DNA of 42,275 nt from Acanthaster planci (GCF_001949145.1 NW_019091581.1:132804-175078); one strand, 5' to 3'; counted from the stretch's first letter, positions 1 to 12,523 are shown. The notes: a model not told the origin generated them from the letters alone. A program made the numbers and translations.

Positions 1-80
1 CCTCGGCTTATTCATCAGGATTTCCTCCCACCTCTAAGAACCGAACATTTTCGTCATCTTCATTACATTGTAATTAATGT
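1..80 (+). repeat. SINE 3' half, truncated by the window edge
   Basis: This stretch matches, on the opposite strand, the body of the tRNA-derived SINE at 9165-9395. Both carry the phrase TTTCCTCCCACCTCTAA (here) / TTTCTTTCCACTTCTAA, followed by an AC-rich GAACATTT block and a run ending near GTAATTRATGT. The tRNA-like head would lie left of the window. The match was made by eye and is diverged. Confidence 0.5.
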
Positions 81-870
81 CAGTCGCACATCCTTGTATT
101 CCTCGTTTAGCCAATCAGGGTTTCGTCAAGGATTTCCAAAACTGCCTGTCTTTCCGTTGTGCAGTTCAAAGTACCCGTTCTGTGCGATCTGCTAACACTG
201 TACATGTATCATTGCCGCATGTGTATACATGCAGACCAGCAGTACAGTGGGCTGTTAGATAAGTACATGTGTCCGACTAATACACTTGCGTCTGCAGTGC
301 CGTGCACAATCACATGAAGTGGTTATGGACGCCAGGTAATTTTGACTTATCATGGTCATATTGACTGACCCCTCCCCCCGGGGAACCAGTCTATGTGATC
401 GTAATACCTGTGAATAGTACACATGTATTGTGCCTGCATGAAGTGCACACTACAAACAACTTGACATAGATCAGCATAGCCGGCTGGTCGGTCCGTTGCT
501 CAGTTTATGGGGTATTTTTGTGACTGTACTTAACAAAATGCAATTTAAGCTCTTCCAGAATATGTACATTTCTATCCCAAATTGGCCTGTCATTTTTGTT
601 CATTTTGCAAAATTCTACCCAGGAGCTTATTGTTCTTTTTTTAAAGTGCCTATCCACAATTGCAGACTACCTGTCCAAAAGACAGGACAACGGGTCACTA
701 GATGGAGACCCTGCTGCCCATTGAAAATCATTTCACTGGTAACAAGGCTACCATCAATAAAGTTATTGTGTCATTCTCTCTCTCAAAAAAAAAGCTGTTT
801 AATCTTCAGTCTTTTTTTCTGCTTCTAGAATATTGCTTTTTTTCTCTTTGCTTTCGTTCACCCCTTGCAG
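81..870. other. Intronic sequence upstream of the last MIOX exon
   Basis: I see no exon here. Earlier MIOX exons should encode the motif around the final histidine metal ligand, and nothing resembling it is visible. The 3' end has a strong polypyrimidine tract (about 805-868) leading to the CAG acceptor at 868-870. Open frames in this stretch have no domain or codon signal. Confidence 0.55.
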
Positions 871-979
871 CCAATTCGACCTGTATTCCAAATGTGACAG
901 TTTACCTGACCTGGACGCCCTCCAGCCGTTTTACCAGACGCTCATCGACAAGTACATCCCGGGCACCCTGAAGTGGTAG
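871..979 (+). CDS. MIOX: Inositol oxygenase, C-terminal exon (partial gene)
   Basis: This is the last coding exon of myo-inositol oxygenase, the non-haem di-iron enzyme that cleaves myo-inositol with O2 to D-glucuronate in the cytosol. The acceptor is CCCCTTGCAG at 861-870. The exon enters in phase 2 (its first base completes a codon) and runs 35 codons to TAG at 977-979. The peptide begins QFDLYSKCDSLPDLDAL and ends DKYIPGTLKW, which matches the conserved MIOX C-terminus (FDLYTKC...PD.D.L.P.YQ.LIDKY.PG.L.W) almost residue for residue. Only about 36 of the usual 280-290 residues are here. The di-iron ligands lie in upstream exons outside the window. The gene converges on the DGCR2-like gene. 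Confidence 0.92.
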
Positions 980-1499
980 ACCACTGCAATGTGTCCATCC
1001 CACCTGTCTCTGCTGCTTCTGTTAAAAGTGACAGCCAGATGCTGCCCAAAAATGAGATATAACCAGACACCAACACTTCTTCATCGTTCAGCCATTGGGT
1101 GTTGTGGCATATTTTATCCCTAACAGTGCCGAACCAGTCAAACTTCAACACCAGTAACGTGTTTGACTTTGTGGAATTAGGTATTGGGAACTTGCTTTAT
1201 GGTGTTGGATTCGACTGTAGGTCTGCACTTACCCTGTTGAATTTTGGCTGAATGGGTACTGTGGCCCTCTCACTTTTTAGTTTTTTTTACTATCAGGAAT
1301 TTTAAATGAAGGCAGATTATCCGTAATTATCTGAGTACAGTATTTTTAGAGATAATGTAATGATGGAAAGCTTCCTACTGAAACAGTAAGTATGTAATAT
1401 GTAATATTATATAGCAAGTCTGGTCCGAGTTAATTTAGCTCATCAGGCTGGTGTTTATCTCCAGTTTCCTTGGCATGAAACTACTGAGAATATTTCTAT

Positions 1500-1695
1500 T
1501 CCCCCTGGATGGGATGCCAGTCCATCAGAGGTTGCTTCCCCAGCTAATGCTGGTACTCATGTATACTCCTGGGTGGAGAGAGGAAAGTGGGGGTGAAGTG
1601 GCTTACCAAAGGCCACAACATACTGCCAGCAACTGGACTCGAACCTCCAACCCTATGATTGGAAGCTTCAAACCCTAACTACTTGGCTACATGCC
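1500..1695 (-). repeat. tRNA-derived SINE
   Basis: On the minus strand there is an A-box-like TAGCCAAGTAG followed about 45 bp later by a B-box GGTTCGAGTCC, the internal RNA polymerase III promoter of tRNA-derived SINEs. The body on the plus strand (TATACTCCTGGGTGGAGAG ... GGGGTGAAGTGGCTT) recurs in diverged form at 21205-21330. It is not a functional tRNA gene because the spacing and arms do not fold as one. Confidence 0.55.
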
Positions 1696-1891
1696 TCCAT
1701 TATAATATTATGTAATAATTACCATAACAAGGACAAACGCCATTCCCTCACCACAATGATCCCAGCAGTTGGGGATGAATATGCAGCATGATGGTGTGTA
1801 AGTTTGTTTGAATAGATACTGCCCGTCCATACTCTTTGTACTGTGCAGTGGGCCTGCTGAACCCAATCAAACAAATCACACAGGCAAAGAC

Positions 1892-2013
1892 CTGTTGGAG
1901 TTTGTCTGATTGGGTAGTCACAGCAACAGTACTGTTGGAGTCTGTGTGATTGGGTACTGTTTTAAAGGTAAGAGTTTGATTTCAAGGTGTTGGAGTTTGT
2001 GTGATTAGGGAGG
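1892..2013 (+). repeat. Three spaced copies of a 25-bp motif
   Basis: The motif TGTTGGAGTYTGTSTGATTG occurs at about 1892-1916, 1932-1956 and 1987-2013, separated by unrelated spacers of 15-30 bp. The copies differ at a few positions. No function is evident; it may be a degraded minisatellite. Confidence 0.6.
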
Positions 2014-3060
2014 GATACCAGTGCACTGATATCAGTTGTTGGGCATTAGATTAAATATTGCATTGCTCAGATAAACGTGAGTGTGGTAGTGATTTTGTTT
2101 TCATCATTTTGATGATTTTTTATGTTTTGCAATACCAATGCAGTGATTAACAGGTGCAGTGCAGAATCAATGATCCAGAGATATTCATTCATTTGAACTC
2201 TGAAAAATTCAGAGGGAGGTGCATCAGAATCTATGTTGCATGCATTTCTTACTCTCTTTGAATACTCTCTAAAGTTACGTTACGCTTTGGCAGTCTCCAT
2301 TTGGTCAGCATTTTCATACGCTGTTTGCAAGCCAAAGAATTGAGTCGGTTTACTGATTTACTTGATTGCAGTATCAGTGGTTCCTGTAGCCTGGACACCA
2401 AACAAGTGAGGATATGTGTACTACCAAAGAGACTAATGTAAACGCATTTAACACAGAGTGCGCTACTCTGGAAGCTTCTTAGATGAGAAAGATAGATGAC
2501 CAATGAAACAACTGCATTGGCTTATAAATATCCATGAGTGTAATCGCCCAATTTCTGACATACGTTGACAAGATTCTTGTAAATTGGACATAATTGTAGA
2601 GGCTAGATTTTTAAGCTGTACAGACTGTTTGTAAATTGCCTTACAAGGCAGTGATTTTTCCTAACCCTATCCAACTCTTTCATGTTATATTGCAATTGGA
2701 TGATTCAGGAATGTTCAGCTTTATCTCAGTGACACATCTAACGTTTATTTTATTACCAGTTAGACTGTGACATTGAGACATTTCCTTAAATGACAAGCCG
2801 AGGCCTTTGTTTTTTTAATTTCACATTGATCATTGTCAATGGGAGTGTGGTGAGGTTAAACCTCAGTCATGTTGGTTTATTTGTACACGGGTGTGTTGGA
2901 TTTTTTTTTTCATGTCAATTGCAATTTTCCATTTAGATACTTTTAGTAGATTTTAAGAATTTAACAATCTTCTCTTGACTGACAACTTAAATTCTGTGCC
3001 ATTTTACGGGTTTTAATCTTGCAGATACGCACACCGAAATTGATCCAAGGCCTCTCAATA

Positions 3061-3228
3061 CAGGCGATTCACAATAGTGCACCTCCAAGAGTTTGCAACG
3101 CGTTGGCCAATCACAACGCGCGAAATTTGTCAACCCTTTCCAAACACGCTTTGGGTCGACAAATTCCGCGCACTTTGATTGGCTGATGCGTTTCAAACTC
3201 TTGGAGGCACACTATTGTGAAAAGCCCG
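3061..3228. mobile_element. Inverted-repeat MITE, TA-flanked (family 1)
   Basis: The element starts CAGGCGATTCACAATAGTG and ends with the imperfect inverse CACTATTGTGAAAAGCCCG, and is flanked by TA on both sides (3059-3060, 3229-3230). The arms continue inward through CTCCAAGAGTTTG and CCAATCA/TGATTGG. It has no coding capacity. A longer member with the same termini sits in intron 2 of the second EPDR gene (38779-39350). The TA target suggests mobilisation by a Tc1/mariner-like transposase, which is an inference. Confidence 0.85.
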
Positions 3229-3518
3229 TATTGTTTGTCAGAGAGGGATATAGAACAGTTTTCTTCTAAAATGAAAAAAGGATGAGCTTTTTGTTACTAA
3301 CATTGTGATACATGATGTACTAAAGAACTATTTACCTGAGCCAATATAATGGATGTGATATACCTGTAAATACACTTTGGTTTTAATGCATTGGAAAAAT
3401 CAACATATTTTTATATCTGCAGCAATGCAGACAAACTTTTTTGATTTGTTTTTTTGATTGATGAATTAATTTCTCCCCTAGTTTCAGTAAAGCTGAAGTT
3501 TTCCTTTTACAAGTAATA

Positions 3519-3692
3519 CAGTAGAACCTCGTTATTAAGAGCACTGTTACTACAAGTCCTGCTTATAACATGAACATTTCTAAGTCCTGATCTTTTGTTT
3601 TTCATTGCTTTCCTTCTCGATAATACAAGGTTCCTGTTGTAACAAGGTGATTTGCCAATTCCGAGGGACCTCTTATTAACGAAGTTCAACTG
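3519..3692. mobile_element. pogo/Tigger-like MITE with TA target duplication
   Basis: The left end CAGTAGAACCTCGTTATTA and right end TTAACGAAGTTCAACTG are imperfect inverted repeats flanked by TA (3517-3518, 3693-3694). Termini of the form CAGT.GAACCTCGTTA are typical of pogo/Tigger non-autonomous elements. It is 174 bp and non-coding. Confidence 0.85.
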
Positions 3693-6600
3693 TACTTTTA
3701 TTTTAAAGAATTGTTGGAAAAGTTTAAGCCGTTTGCACTGCTAAACATAATTTTTCCAGTTAAGATTTGTCAGCATATTGATGCAATATTCATAGCTCTT
3801 CATACCTTTCAAAAAATTACTTTGTACCCGACATTTTCATTTGTTGTAATTTTTCAAAAGTGGCCCATCTGCTGCTTTGTTGTCTACTTTGTGTATCATT
3901 TCATGGATGTCTTATTCTTTATTTCACTACTTTGAGGAAAATTAAGAAACATGCTCATTTTAACGCTAAATATAGCTCAGTGCATGTAATTGTCTTGCAG
4001 AAATCCATGGACGGAATAATGGACCTTATTCATGGGCCATTCACATTGAAATTGAAAATAAGGTTAAAGGTTTCATTTTTGGAGCATTCATTAGTGAAAG
4101 AATAAAATGAGACTTCCTGTCAAATTAGTACCTGGCGACTCTGATGAATAATTTCATATGTGATGAAACATACTTTGGTGTTTTAGTAAGATTTGGGAAA
4201 AAGGGGAGGCTAGGAAACCGCGTGAATTTTAAAATAGTCTGATACCATCCTATTCCACAATTTATAAAGCAAATTTGATGAAAAAATCAAGATTCTTAAA
4301 GTTGACCCCTGATGGCGTGCTTCCAGTACTCCTGGATATGAAATATGTGCAAAAGTTTAGAGTTTCCAATTTCTTTCCCGTTCGTTTACTTCTGATAAAA
4401 TTCACCTCTGTAATAGCCTTTGTAAATTATATGCTATAGTAGCATATTTAAAACTGAAAAATTGCCCAACAGAGAAACATCCTGCCAGAAATTGACCTAT
4501 CTAAAATACATGACTGCTTAGCAATTGATGCATGTTCTTGTATGAGATGGTAGTCTTTCAAGCAAAAGCTAAAATGAAGAGATCAAAATATTTTTAAGCA
4601 GTTTACAATTTACAAGGAAATAAACAGCATGAAAGTACACGTTAATAACATGTGAAGGCATTAGCCTGTTGACAGAAGAGGGCTCAAATACAGCACTGAA
4701 TGCGCATGAAACATTTCATAATAATACAGTGTACATTTGGACATGTATATGCAGACTTTGATCAGTGTCTTCACCGTTAACGTTCACTGTGCCGAGGTAC
4801 ATTCTTTCAATCTGATACTTGGAACAAATGGAAATAAAACATCACCTGTCAGTACTAGATATTATATATTAAAAAAAAAATTGAAATTCCCAACATTTTA
4901 AAATTGAGAAGTTGAAGTCATGTACCCAATTTCAGTGAGTCATATTTTGTTTAATTCACATTTAAAGTACAGTGTATCATACATACAGGAATTTTGCACT
5001 GTAATTCCATCAATGCTTTGCTCCAGTATTTAATTCTTGAACACAAGGCTTCGTTTTTCATAACCAAGTTGTGCCGTTATTAACGTTGTGGAATTGTATT
5101 TAGTGAGGCCGAGACTTGTATATATACATGATGCATTGTTTTCATGAACAGTTTTGCTTGAGTACATCTTAATCAATTTAACGCCATACAATCAATGTAC
5201 ACAAAGATTGCTCAGAGATCCCAAAGCATGCAAATGTTACCTGCGATGTCTCGTCGATCGATTCAGTTGGAATTGAGTATTTCCCTGCCAATTTGCTTCA
5301 TTTAATTTGCCAGCATCCAATATTCTTATCTTCTGACCAGTAGTGTTTTACACTGCTTCCTTTGTCACAGAATCCTTTTTTTATTTTTCAATTTATTAGC
5401 AATCTCATTCAACTTATTCCGTGACAAGATTTTAATATTGTAATCATATTTATTCATTCTGTATTTTCTGACCAAGAATTTGATTGAGATTCCCACATAT
5501 ACTAATTAAGTCAAAGACGGTTGTTCTCTGTTTAAGCTAATGGTTTTAATCAGACCTTTCAGGTGATGTTAATAAAATACAGAAAATATTTACAATTGTT
5601 ACCTGTTATAAATCATCGAATCAAGGAAGGAATAAAGTTTCTTTCCACTTGATAAATTTTAAGCTTAATAAATTGAAAACTTTCTGTACTATCCTCACCA
5701 CTGAATAAGTACCCAGAGCCTATGACATCTCTATTGTTCACATTCTTGGGTAAATTTCATGTTCAAAATATCTCAAGAATGCAAATATTTGTTGCCATAC
5801 ATGGACAAGGAAAAATTCACAATTCAAAAAGGACCCACTGGAAGTCTCACTGAGTGAAGTCCACCGTTTCATCTTCACATTTCACTGCCTATGAACAATG
5901 AATTAAAGATCTTACAAACTGATCACAAGAGAAGATAAAGCCATTCTTGAAGTAACTCCATATTTCATACTCGGCGAATTTACAAGGAAGAAAATCAAAA
6001 GTAAATAGCAATTCATTTAACTAATCAATAGATTTTTTTAAAACAACAAAGTTGCCTCATTACTGGCATAATTTATTAAAGAGACTTTCTCTGACATACA
6101 GAAACACAGATTCCAATGACATGTCCTCAGAGATATACAAGCGCACTATAACTCCTCACAGCATAAAACTATCTTAGGAATCGTGGAACTTGGAGGGCTG
6201 TATATACACTTCCACAGAAACAAGTTCTACAGCGTGACACTAGTGTCTCATCCACTTCTTCAAAGTTTCACAAGAATCATGCTGTTCTCCCAGGAGAACA
6301 CGGTTCTTCGTTGTAAAAAGACAGAGGCAAACATGACACTACTCTCGCATAAAGACTAACAGAAATCACGTCTTCGTACTTTAACTGCCGATAAACAACT
6401 AGCTAACATACAAAAATATAGTTAGGGATAACACTATAGTTTTCAAATCACCGAACGGAGATACAACAGTTTTCAGGAAATATTTCATTCCAAAATGGTA
6501 GTCTTGTCCGATGGTTCACTAACAAACAAAAGATCCAGTAATATCACTAAGATGTGCACAGCTTTTTGATAATTTTTACTGCACTTTACATTACACAAAG

Positions 6601-7167
6601 AAATCGTGCGGAAATAACTGAATGTCAAAACTTAAAACAATACGGGCCGTACTCCATTTTTTTTCTCTGTGAATGTGTGGAGGAACTTTTTGTGGTTTGC
6701 AAAGTTGCAAAAAGAAAATGATCTGGATTGCTATGCTGTTTGTTTAACCCTGAAAGAGGTGGGGGAAAATCGAACCCCCCCCGCATCTTCTCGCCTGTTT
6801 TAGTATTGTCTCACATATCACTGTGACACCAATGTTATGAATATTGGACACACTGTTGTCACAAAATACCCATTTTACCAAAAAAAGATGGCTTATCTAC
6901 ATCAACCTTCCCAGTGAGGTGCTTGATGCAAGTAGGCATACATGCTGAGACCATGCACCATAAATGACGACAACAGAATTCTAGGTCAAATTGTATTGCA
7001 ATTTTACATGTTTATCTCTCACCTCAGTAGTGGGCAACCATGCTACATGTATATCAACTGTTTGAACTTTACTGTTTGTATGTATATTGGCTTAGCCACT
7101 CTGAATTAAACACAGCTATACGAACATCCCAGCTATGTACATGCAACTTTTTGTACTGTGTTAACAT
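3693..7167. other. AT-rich intergenic DNA
   Basis: I see no gene or recognisable element. Plus-strand AATAAA motifs at 4101-4106, about 4612 and about 4835 could serve MIOX polyadenylation if its 3' UTR is long. The rest lacks coding codon usage. Confidence 0.45.
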
Positions 7168-7335
7168 CTGTGGCTTAACTATGGGGGGGGAGAGCATCCC
7201 CGCCAAGTGCCCCCCCCCTATTTGAAATCCATGGAACAACCTCTGTTGCAGCTCTTTGTCTTTTGGTGCCCCCTTGAAAAATGTGTGCACCCCGGGTGCC
7301 CCCCCCCCAACATAATGGCCCTAGTTACGCCACTG
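7168..7335. mobile_element. hAT-like MITE with GTTAA target duplication
   Basis: The left end CTGTGGCTTAACTATGGGG and right end CCCTAGTTACGCCACTG are inverse copies of a CAGTGGCGTAACTA terminus. The flanks are GTTAACAT (7160-7167) and GTTAAAGT (7336-7343), an 8-bp duplication with two mismatches. The interior is C/G-homopolymer rich. The terminus is shared with the element at 25055-25268. Confidence 0.8.
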
Positions 7336-9164
7336 GTTAAAGTGTATACAAAAATTGTTCAATGACACAACATGTGTCAAAATAGCAAATGAGTATTCAT
7401 GTAGGCATACAACTTTTGTTCAGATCAGCTAAATTTCCTTTTCTTTTTTGCCGTTTTACATATGTGCCTTTAGACATCGAAAAGATGGTGCAAAATCTTG
7501 CGAGATGTGGAATTTTCCTCCTTTATTCCTACTGAGTTCCCAGTTACAATGTACATGCATTTAGATGCCCCAGTAGAGCCAAAAACCAAACTGCCATTTC
7601 CAATTTAATCGGTCCAAAACAGTGCTCTCTTTTGATGGAATTTCCCCGACATCAAAACCAACTGTCACATCACACAGAGTGGCAGGTCAGTGAATGGCAC
7701 ATAACACATCATGTGCTCATCTTGGAACCAACTTCAGTTCTACCTCAGGTCGATTCGGTGGCAACAGACAATGCAATGTACATGTACACCAATATACCAC
7801 AGCCCATATTGGAACACCCATATTGCACTATTCCAAGGTAAAGCACGTCGCGCCCCTAAGGCATAAAGATTCAGACAAAGCAGCATAGTCAACCGGGAAT
7901 TAAAAAGTAGAGCACAAGCACCAAGGGAAGATTTAAAATTCAGAATTCCACAAATGTAAGAACACAAAATAATGTAGTGAAGTGCATGTGTGTCTCTTCC
8001 ATGTCAGCCTTGCACTATGTGGAACATATGCAATTGCATGTAGAGCTTACAGATAAATTCCCCTCAAAACCTTTGACATTAAAATACTGCTGACTGTGAG
8101 ATATTCAGATTGCATGACATTACACTATGCCTCTGACTCCTTTTTTTTTTACCGACATGACATCAGAAATAAACACCTGGTGAAAATGTCAAAATGAGCC
8201 AGCCAAACTGGATCCGTTACTTCAACTCATCATTTATGACCCGATTTAGACATTTGGTGAAATATTTCATTTCATGTAGGTGCCTACAGGGCACTGCTGG
8301 GGTTGATCGGGGCAAGGCGTTTAGATAAAAGTCTCTTTCGTTACCCTGTGCTACCAGGGGAAAAAAAAAGCAACCACAGCTCTGTTTCCTCTTGGAAGAC
8401 GTGAAACTTTGCCCATAAGTTAGGGAGGCATGGCAGAGGCATTTCTTACACCTGTTCACGAGTGACTCTTGCAAACCTTGAAGACAGTGCTGTGGTCCAG
8501 ACCCCGCCCCCAACCACAAGTCATCCAGGTTGGCTGGTCATCTGACTTACTTGCGACTGACTTGCGATTCAACTTGTGACTGAGCTAGGAAGGAATTTAT
8601 CACAAGCCTGCAAGGTGGTGGGTAAGCATGTTGGTATTTTTTTTATCCCCCAAAGGTGAATGCCTCAATGTGACCAGAGACCAAAAGTGTAAACATCCTC
8701 TAATCAACAACTACCAACCAGGAAGAATGGACAAGACAAAACTACAAGCAACTTTGTCAAAGGAACTGGCAAATACACCAGCATGGATGACATATGGATA
8801 GGTAAATAACACATTTTCATACGGGTAGTGTTCTTTCACATGCCACAGACCTGCCTTCTAGTGGTAACATACAAACACACAACAGACCACGGTAGTACAA
8901 AATATATATCTGCAAAAACGTTGTCGTTCCCATTCTCACCGTATCAATTATATACACAGTCATCATTTCGAATATACCAACGTCAACACAAGTTGGTCAA
9001 CTTCTGGCTTACAATCATACTCATAACTGACGGACTCACTTGATTATCAAAATGACTCCTCAAGCTAAAACTTTTATTGCTAATGCCTGCATTCAGTCAT
9101 ACATGTATCAAATTTTACCTCGACGGCGTGCATGGCATGCTCTTCAAAATTTATTTATTTCTGT
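7336..9164. other. Intergenic DNA without recognisable features
   Basis: Non-coding sequence between the hAT-like MITE and the SINE. Short open frames overlap in several registers and have no domain signal. Part of it could be the 3' UTR of the minus-strand DGCR2-like gene if that is very long. Confidence 0.4.
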
Positions 9165-9395
9165 TCATCTGACTGCACATGTACGTCAATTACACGATGA
9201 AGTGACAGTGAAGAAGACAACGAAGAAATGTTCAGTTTTAGAAGTGGAAAGAAACCCCAGATAAAGATTACACATGGAATCAGGCAGGGACTGAAAACCA
9301 AATCCACGTGCTGACCTAGGTGGGATTCGAACCCGGGCTGCAGAGATGGAAGGCAAGGAAAGAGGCACTACACCAACCTGACTCCCCCAGCTACA
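9165..9395 (-). repeat. tRNA-derived SINE, nearly full length
   Basis: On the minus strand an A-box TGGTGTAGTGC (complement of 9365-9375) is followed by a perfect B-box GGTTCGAATCC (complement of 9323-9333). The body reads TTTTCAGTCCCTGCCTGATT and then TTTCTTTCCACTTCTAA. The same body occurs at 1-80 on the plus strand. Confidence 0.75.
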
Positions 9396-10653
9396 CCAAC
9401 CTGGCATGCACATTCAGAACGAACATACGTCAAACATGCATACTCATGAAATACCTCACTGCATGCGCTACGGCAGGACCCAGTATCTAGCCTCACAAGA
9501 TCAGCCAACAAAACTACTGAATGACAGCAGTGAGGCATCAGTGCTCTGGACAAACACAGCACAGAGCACTAGCCAGCAGTATGTTGCATACATACAATTT
9601 GCGCTTTGTGTTAAGTTCATAGTCCACTGTACTGTGTGAAGATCTGCACATTATAGCCAGGTTTTTTCCAGGAGGGGGTTGGGTACTCTATTCTGGGGGT
9701 AAGGGAAGGCAAACCTGTCTTTAGCAAGGAAGTGGTGGAACAATTAACAGTAGAAGGGGGTCGATTTTGATGTTTTTCAATCCCTTCTCATCTATTTTTA
9801 AACGGATAACAGGTGTTTCAAAATATTTTGATACTCGGGTGTTTTGCGGCCACACAGTACCTTACAGTGCTTTGACAAAGTTTGTTGACATAGCCATGTG
9901 CCATCGTAGTGCCCTGGAAAATGCTACCCTGGGTGGGTGTCCTTTATAGTCATCATGAAACGGTGCGCATGAGGTCACACTACCATATTTTCGAGTGGGT
10001 TAGGTAAACACATAATCAGAGAAATGAAAGAAAAACCACCTGTTACACAGGCAGGAGTTTCTGCTTATCTTTCACTCCAGCGGGCCTCCTGGCACATATC
10101 CTTGATTACCTTTTGGGAATGGAAAATGCATTCCATGTGCCTTGGGATGTATTCAACACTGCCCTCCTTTTGGGGGCATATATACAGCGCAGGTTTGATT
10201 ACATGCAACCTTAATGGGAAAACAACATGCATTGATATATCATGTGCTGCAATATTAACGTTACTTGAAGCTTTACAGTCCTTAGTGTTGAGTAATATTA
10301 GATTCTACGTGTATATATGTATGTATAAAAAGCAAGTAACAATTGCAATCAATGAAATCATCCTCACAAAAATGTGGCAGGGAAAGATTTAAAAAAATCT
10401 TATTTCACAACTGAGAGTTGACACAGAAAACCCTTTTATATGGATAAAAAAATTGCCACAGGGAAAAGGTGCATGTAACCTCCAGTTGCCCGTGAAGCTA
10501 CACAGTCCAGGGCAGACGGTTCTTTTCAAACCGTTGAACTGTCCATACTAACCGCCAAACGAAACGAAGGGGCATTAACACCAACCGTTGAACTGTTTCT
10601 AATCCGTCTGCATTTTGACCTCACGCCTAAGCTATAATTTCTAGCTCTGTGAA
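9396..10653. other. Intergenic DNA without recognisable features
   Basis: I find no gene. The 122-codon open frame at 10024-10392 has no start context, homology or codon bias that supports it. A short direct repeat of CCGTTGAACTGT occurs near 10532 and 10583. Confidence 0.4.
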
Positions 10654-11014
10654 ATAAGCCATTTGCACATTAAATTTGAATAAAATCTGGTACACTGAGT
10701 TATCTGATTGCACATAAACTTACCAATTTGAAGTCCCCAGACTAAAGACACTGTTGCTATACCTCATGATTCAAGGCAAGCTTTTGCTTAGCAACCACCA
10801 TCTCTGGAATGGAGTGGTTTCTTTGTGCCCTTCTTTTCCATTGAGAACAGTGTATTGTTGCAAGGCGTCTCTTATGTAACTAAGCAAAAGCTCACCCCGA
10901 ATCACGAGGTATAGCAACAGTGGCTTTAGTATGGAGAATTCCAATTATGTTCATGTGAATTTAAAGAACTCAGTGTACCAGATTTTATTCAAATTTGACT
11001 CACAAAAGGCTTAT
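10654..11014. repeat. Large inverted repeat (about 360 bp, foldback/MITE)
   Basis: The left arm ATAAGCC...AAATTTGAATAAAATCTGG and the right arm CCAGATTTTATTCAAATTT...GGCTTAT pair across about 140 bp per arm. The arms also include TATACCTC/GAGGTATA and AAGCTTTTGCTTAG/CTAAGCAAAAGCT. The centre is about 75 bp. No clear target duplication is visible, so the exact ends are uncertain. Confidence 0.75.
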
Positions 11015-12359
11015 TGGACCATGACTCCGTTAACGATGACGCCACGGTGCATCAAGCTTGAAATGATTCATTATTACAAAAACAGCCGAGTGCTTACCAC
11101 TGCTCCACTTGAAACACCTCAATATCTGACTGTGATATTTTGTTTTCAGTACAGTAAGGATTCATAATAGAAGCTATATTAATAAATTGCTAGAGCAATG
11201 ACATGTCATCCCCCATGCAATATGTTTGGGTGTACACATTTTGAATCCATATGCGTATTTTTTTTTTAGAATACTCTGAATGCAATGCGCCATGGTAACA
11301 TACGTAAATATAGTTTTAGAATTTCTGTGATGAAAAAAAAAAGCCTCCGAAATATTCATCTGTAGCACAATGCTCTCGTTGTTAGGGCCAAACCAAATGC
11401 TCAGTATAAAAACTGATTGTGCATTTGGGTTTTTGGCGTATTGGCTTTGTTGGTGCGTCATTTTAGAACACAGGCGTAGATCTGCAAAGATCCATACAAC
11501 ATTTTGAGTTTTCTATAGGTTTATGCACAAACATGGATGCCCCAAGCAGGCTTCATTCTGCAGAGTGAGTTAGTGTTCTGGCAACTTGACACAGCTCTGT
11601 GGGGATTAATGGCATTTGGAACAAGGCCGTGTTACAAGCAACAAACATATTTGCACTAGGTAAAGACCTACACTTAGTTGTCTAAACTAGACATGTGATC
11701 TGCATGTGGCCTTAACCTCCTTAAACACTGGGGGTTTCAGTTCCTGCAGCTTGCGAGTACAGAAGAAACCCTCACAGCTTGGTTGGCAGAAGGCTAGCAC
11801 ATTACTCCAAAAGCAGCAAGTTCAATCATAGTCAAGGCAATTTGTTAATGTGATATAGAAAAAGTCTGCTAAGTGAGACAAGCCATAAGCTAATGCACGG
11901 CAAGCACTTCCACAGGGTTTTGTGATCATTTCGGTTTTGTGACAATCTGGGTTGAACAGTGATATGGACACTGCACAAACATGTTCGTAATTGTTCACGG
12001 ACATGGTTGAGGAAATGCAACATTAACCCTAACCCCCCAGGGTGTATGTAAAATTATATTGAAATCAGAGGATTTGGGACTGTTAGGGGTACCCAAAAAC
12101 ATCCTTCAGTTTTTCTCTGGGCACCCTGCTGAACCCGACAGAGTCCAACAGCGAGAAGAGAGGGCCTCTTGTTCACCGATCACAACAAAATCCCACAGAA
12201 AGTGGCCACTGTTGGATATCGTTTGGGTTAAACATGGTTAATAGGGTTACAAGGACATTAAGTTGAAGATCATCACTAAAGTCTAACTGTGCTCGAGGCC
12301 AAGGATATTTTGGGATAATTGGAAAATTTGATTGGGGCTATGGAACTCTTCCTTCGGGC
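11015..12359 (-). other. Probable DGCR2-like 3' UTR and flank
   Basis: This lies directly downstream of the stop codon of the minus-strand gene. Minus-strand AATAAA candidates occur further left (inside the inverted repeat near 10985, and near 9065). No coding sequence is recognised. Confidence 0.4.
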
Positions 12360-12523
12360 TCAAACTGTGGTGTTGATTGACGGCAGAATGGTTTGATGTG
12401 TGGGTGTTACAGCAGTCGCACTCTCCCCCCCTGGGGTGCTCTGCTCCGTCTGCGGTGATGACACGGTGCTGTTCTCAGTGCTGCCGGTGTACCCGGGAGG
12501 ACTGGGCAGAATTGGCGGAACGG
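12360..12523 (-). CDS. DGCR2: DGCR2-like exon 8: C-terminus with PDZ ligand
   Basis: 164 nt after acceptor TTATCTGAAG, phase 1 in, ending in TGA at 12362-12360. It encodes a Pro/Thr/Ser-rich stretch and terminates PSINTTV. Thr at -2 and Val at 0 form a class I PDZ-binding motif, like the C-terminal NTVV of vertebrate DGCR2. This end match supports the whole gene assignment. Confidence 0.82.

Larger units (their letters stand above)
980..3060. other. MIOX 3' UTR and intergenic sequence
   Basis: No further coding sequence is visible. The first part is probably MIOX 3' UTR. I find no AATAAA until 4101, so the polyadenylation site is uncertain. A SINE-like block (1500-1695) and a thrice-repeated 25-bp motif (1892-2013) are listed separately. 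The rest is AT-rich and unremarkable. Confidence 0.5.

Noticed and set aside
9320-9380. tRNA gene suggested by perfect B-box
   Set aside because: The A and B boxes are followed by a SINE body and the arms do not form a tRNA cloverleaf.
10024-10392. 122-codon plus-strand open frame
   Set aside because: No recognisable domain, codon bias or splice context; surroundings are ordinary AT-rich intergenic DNA.
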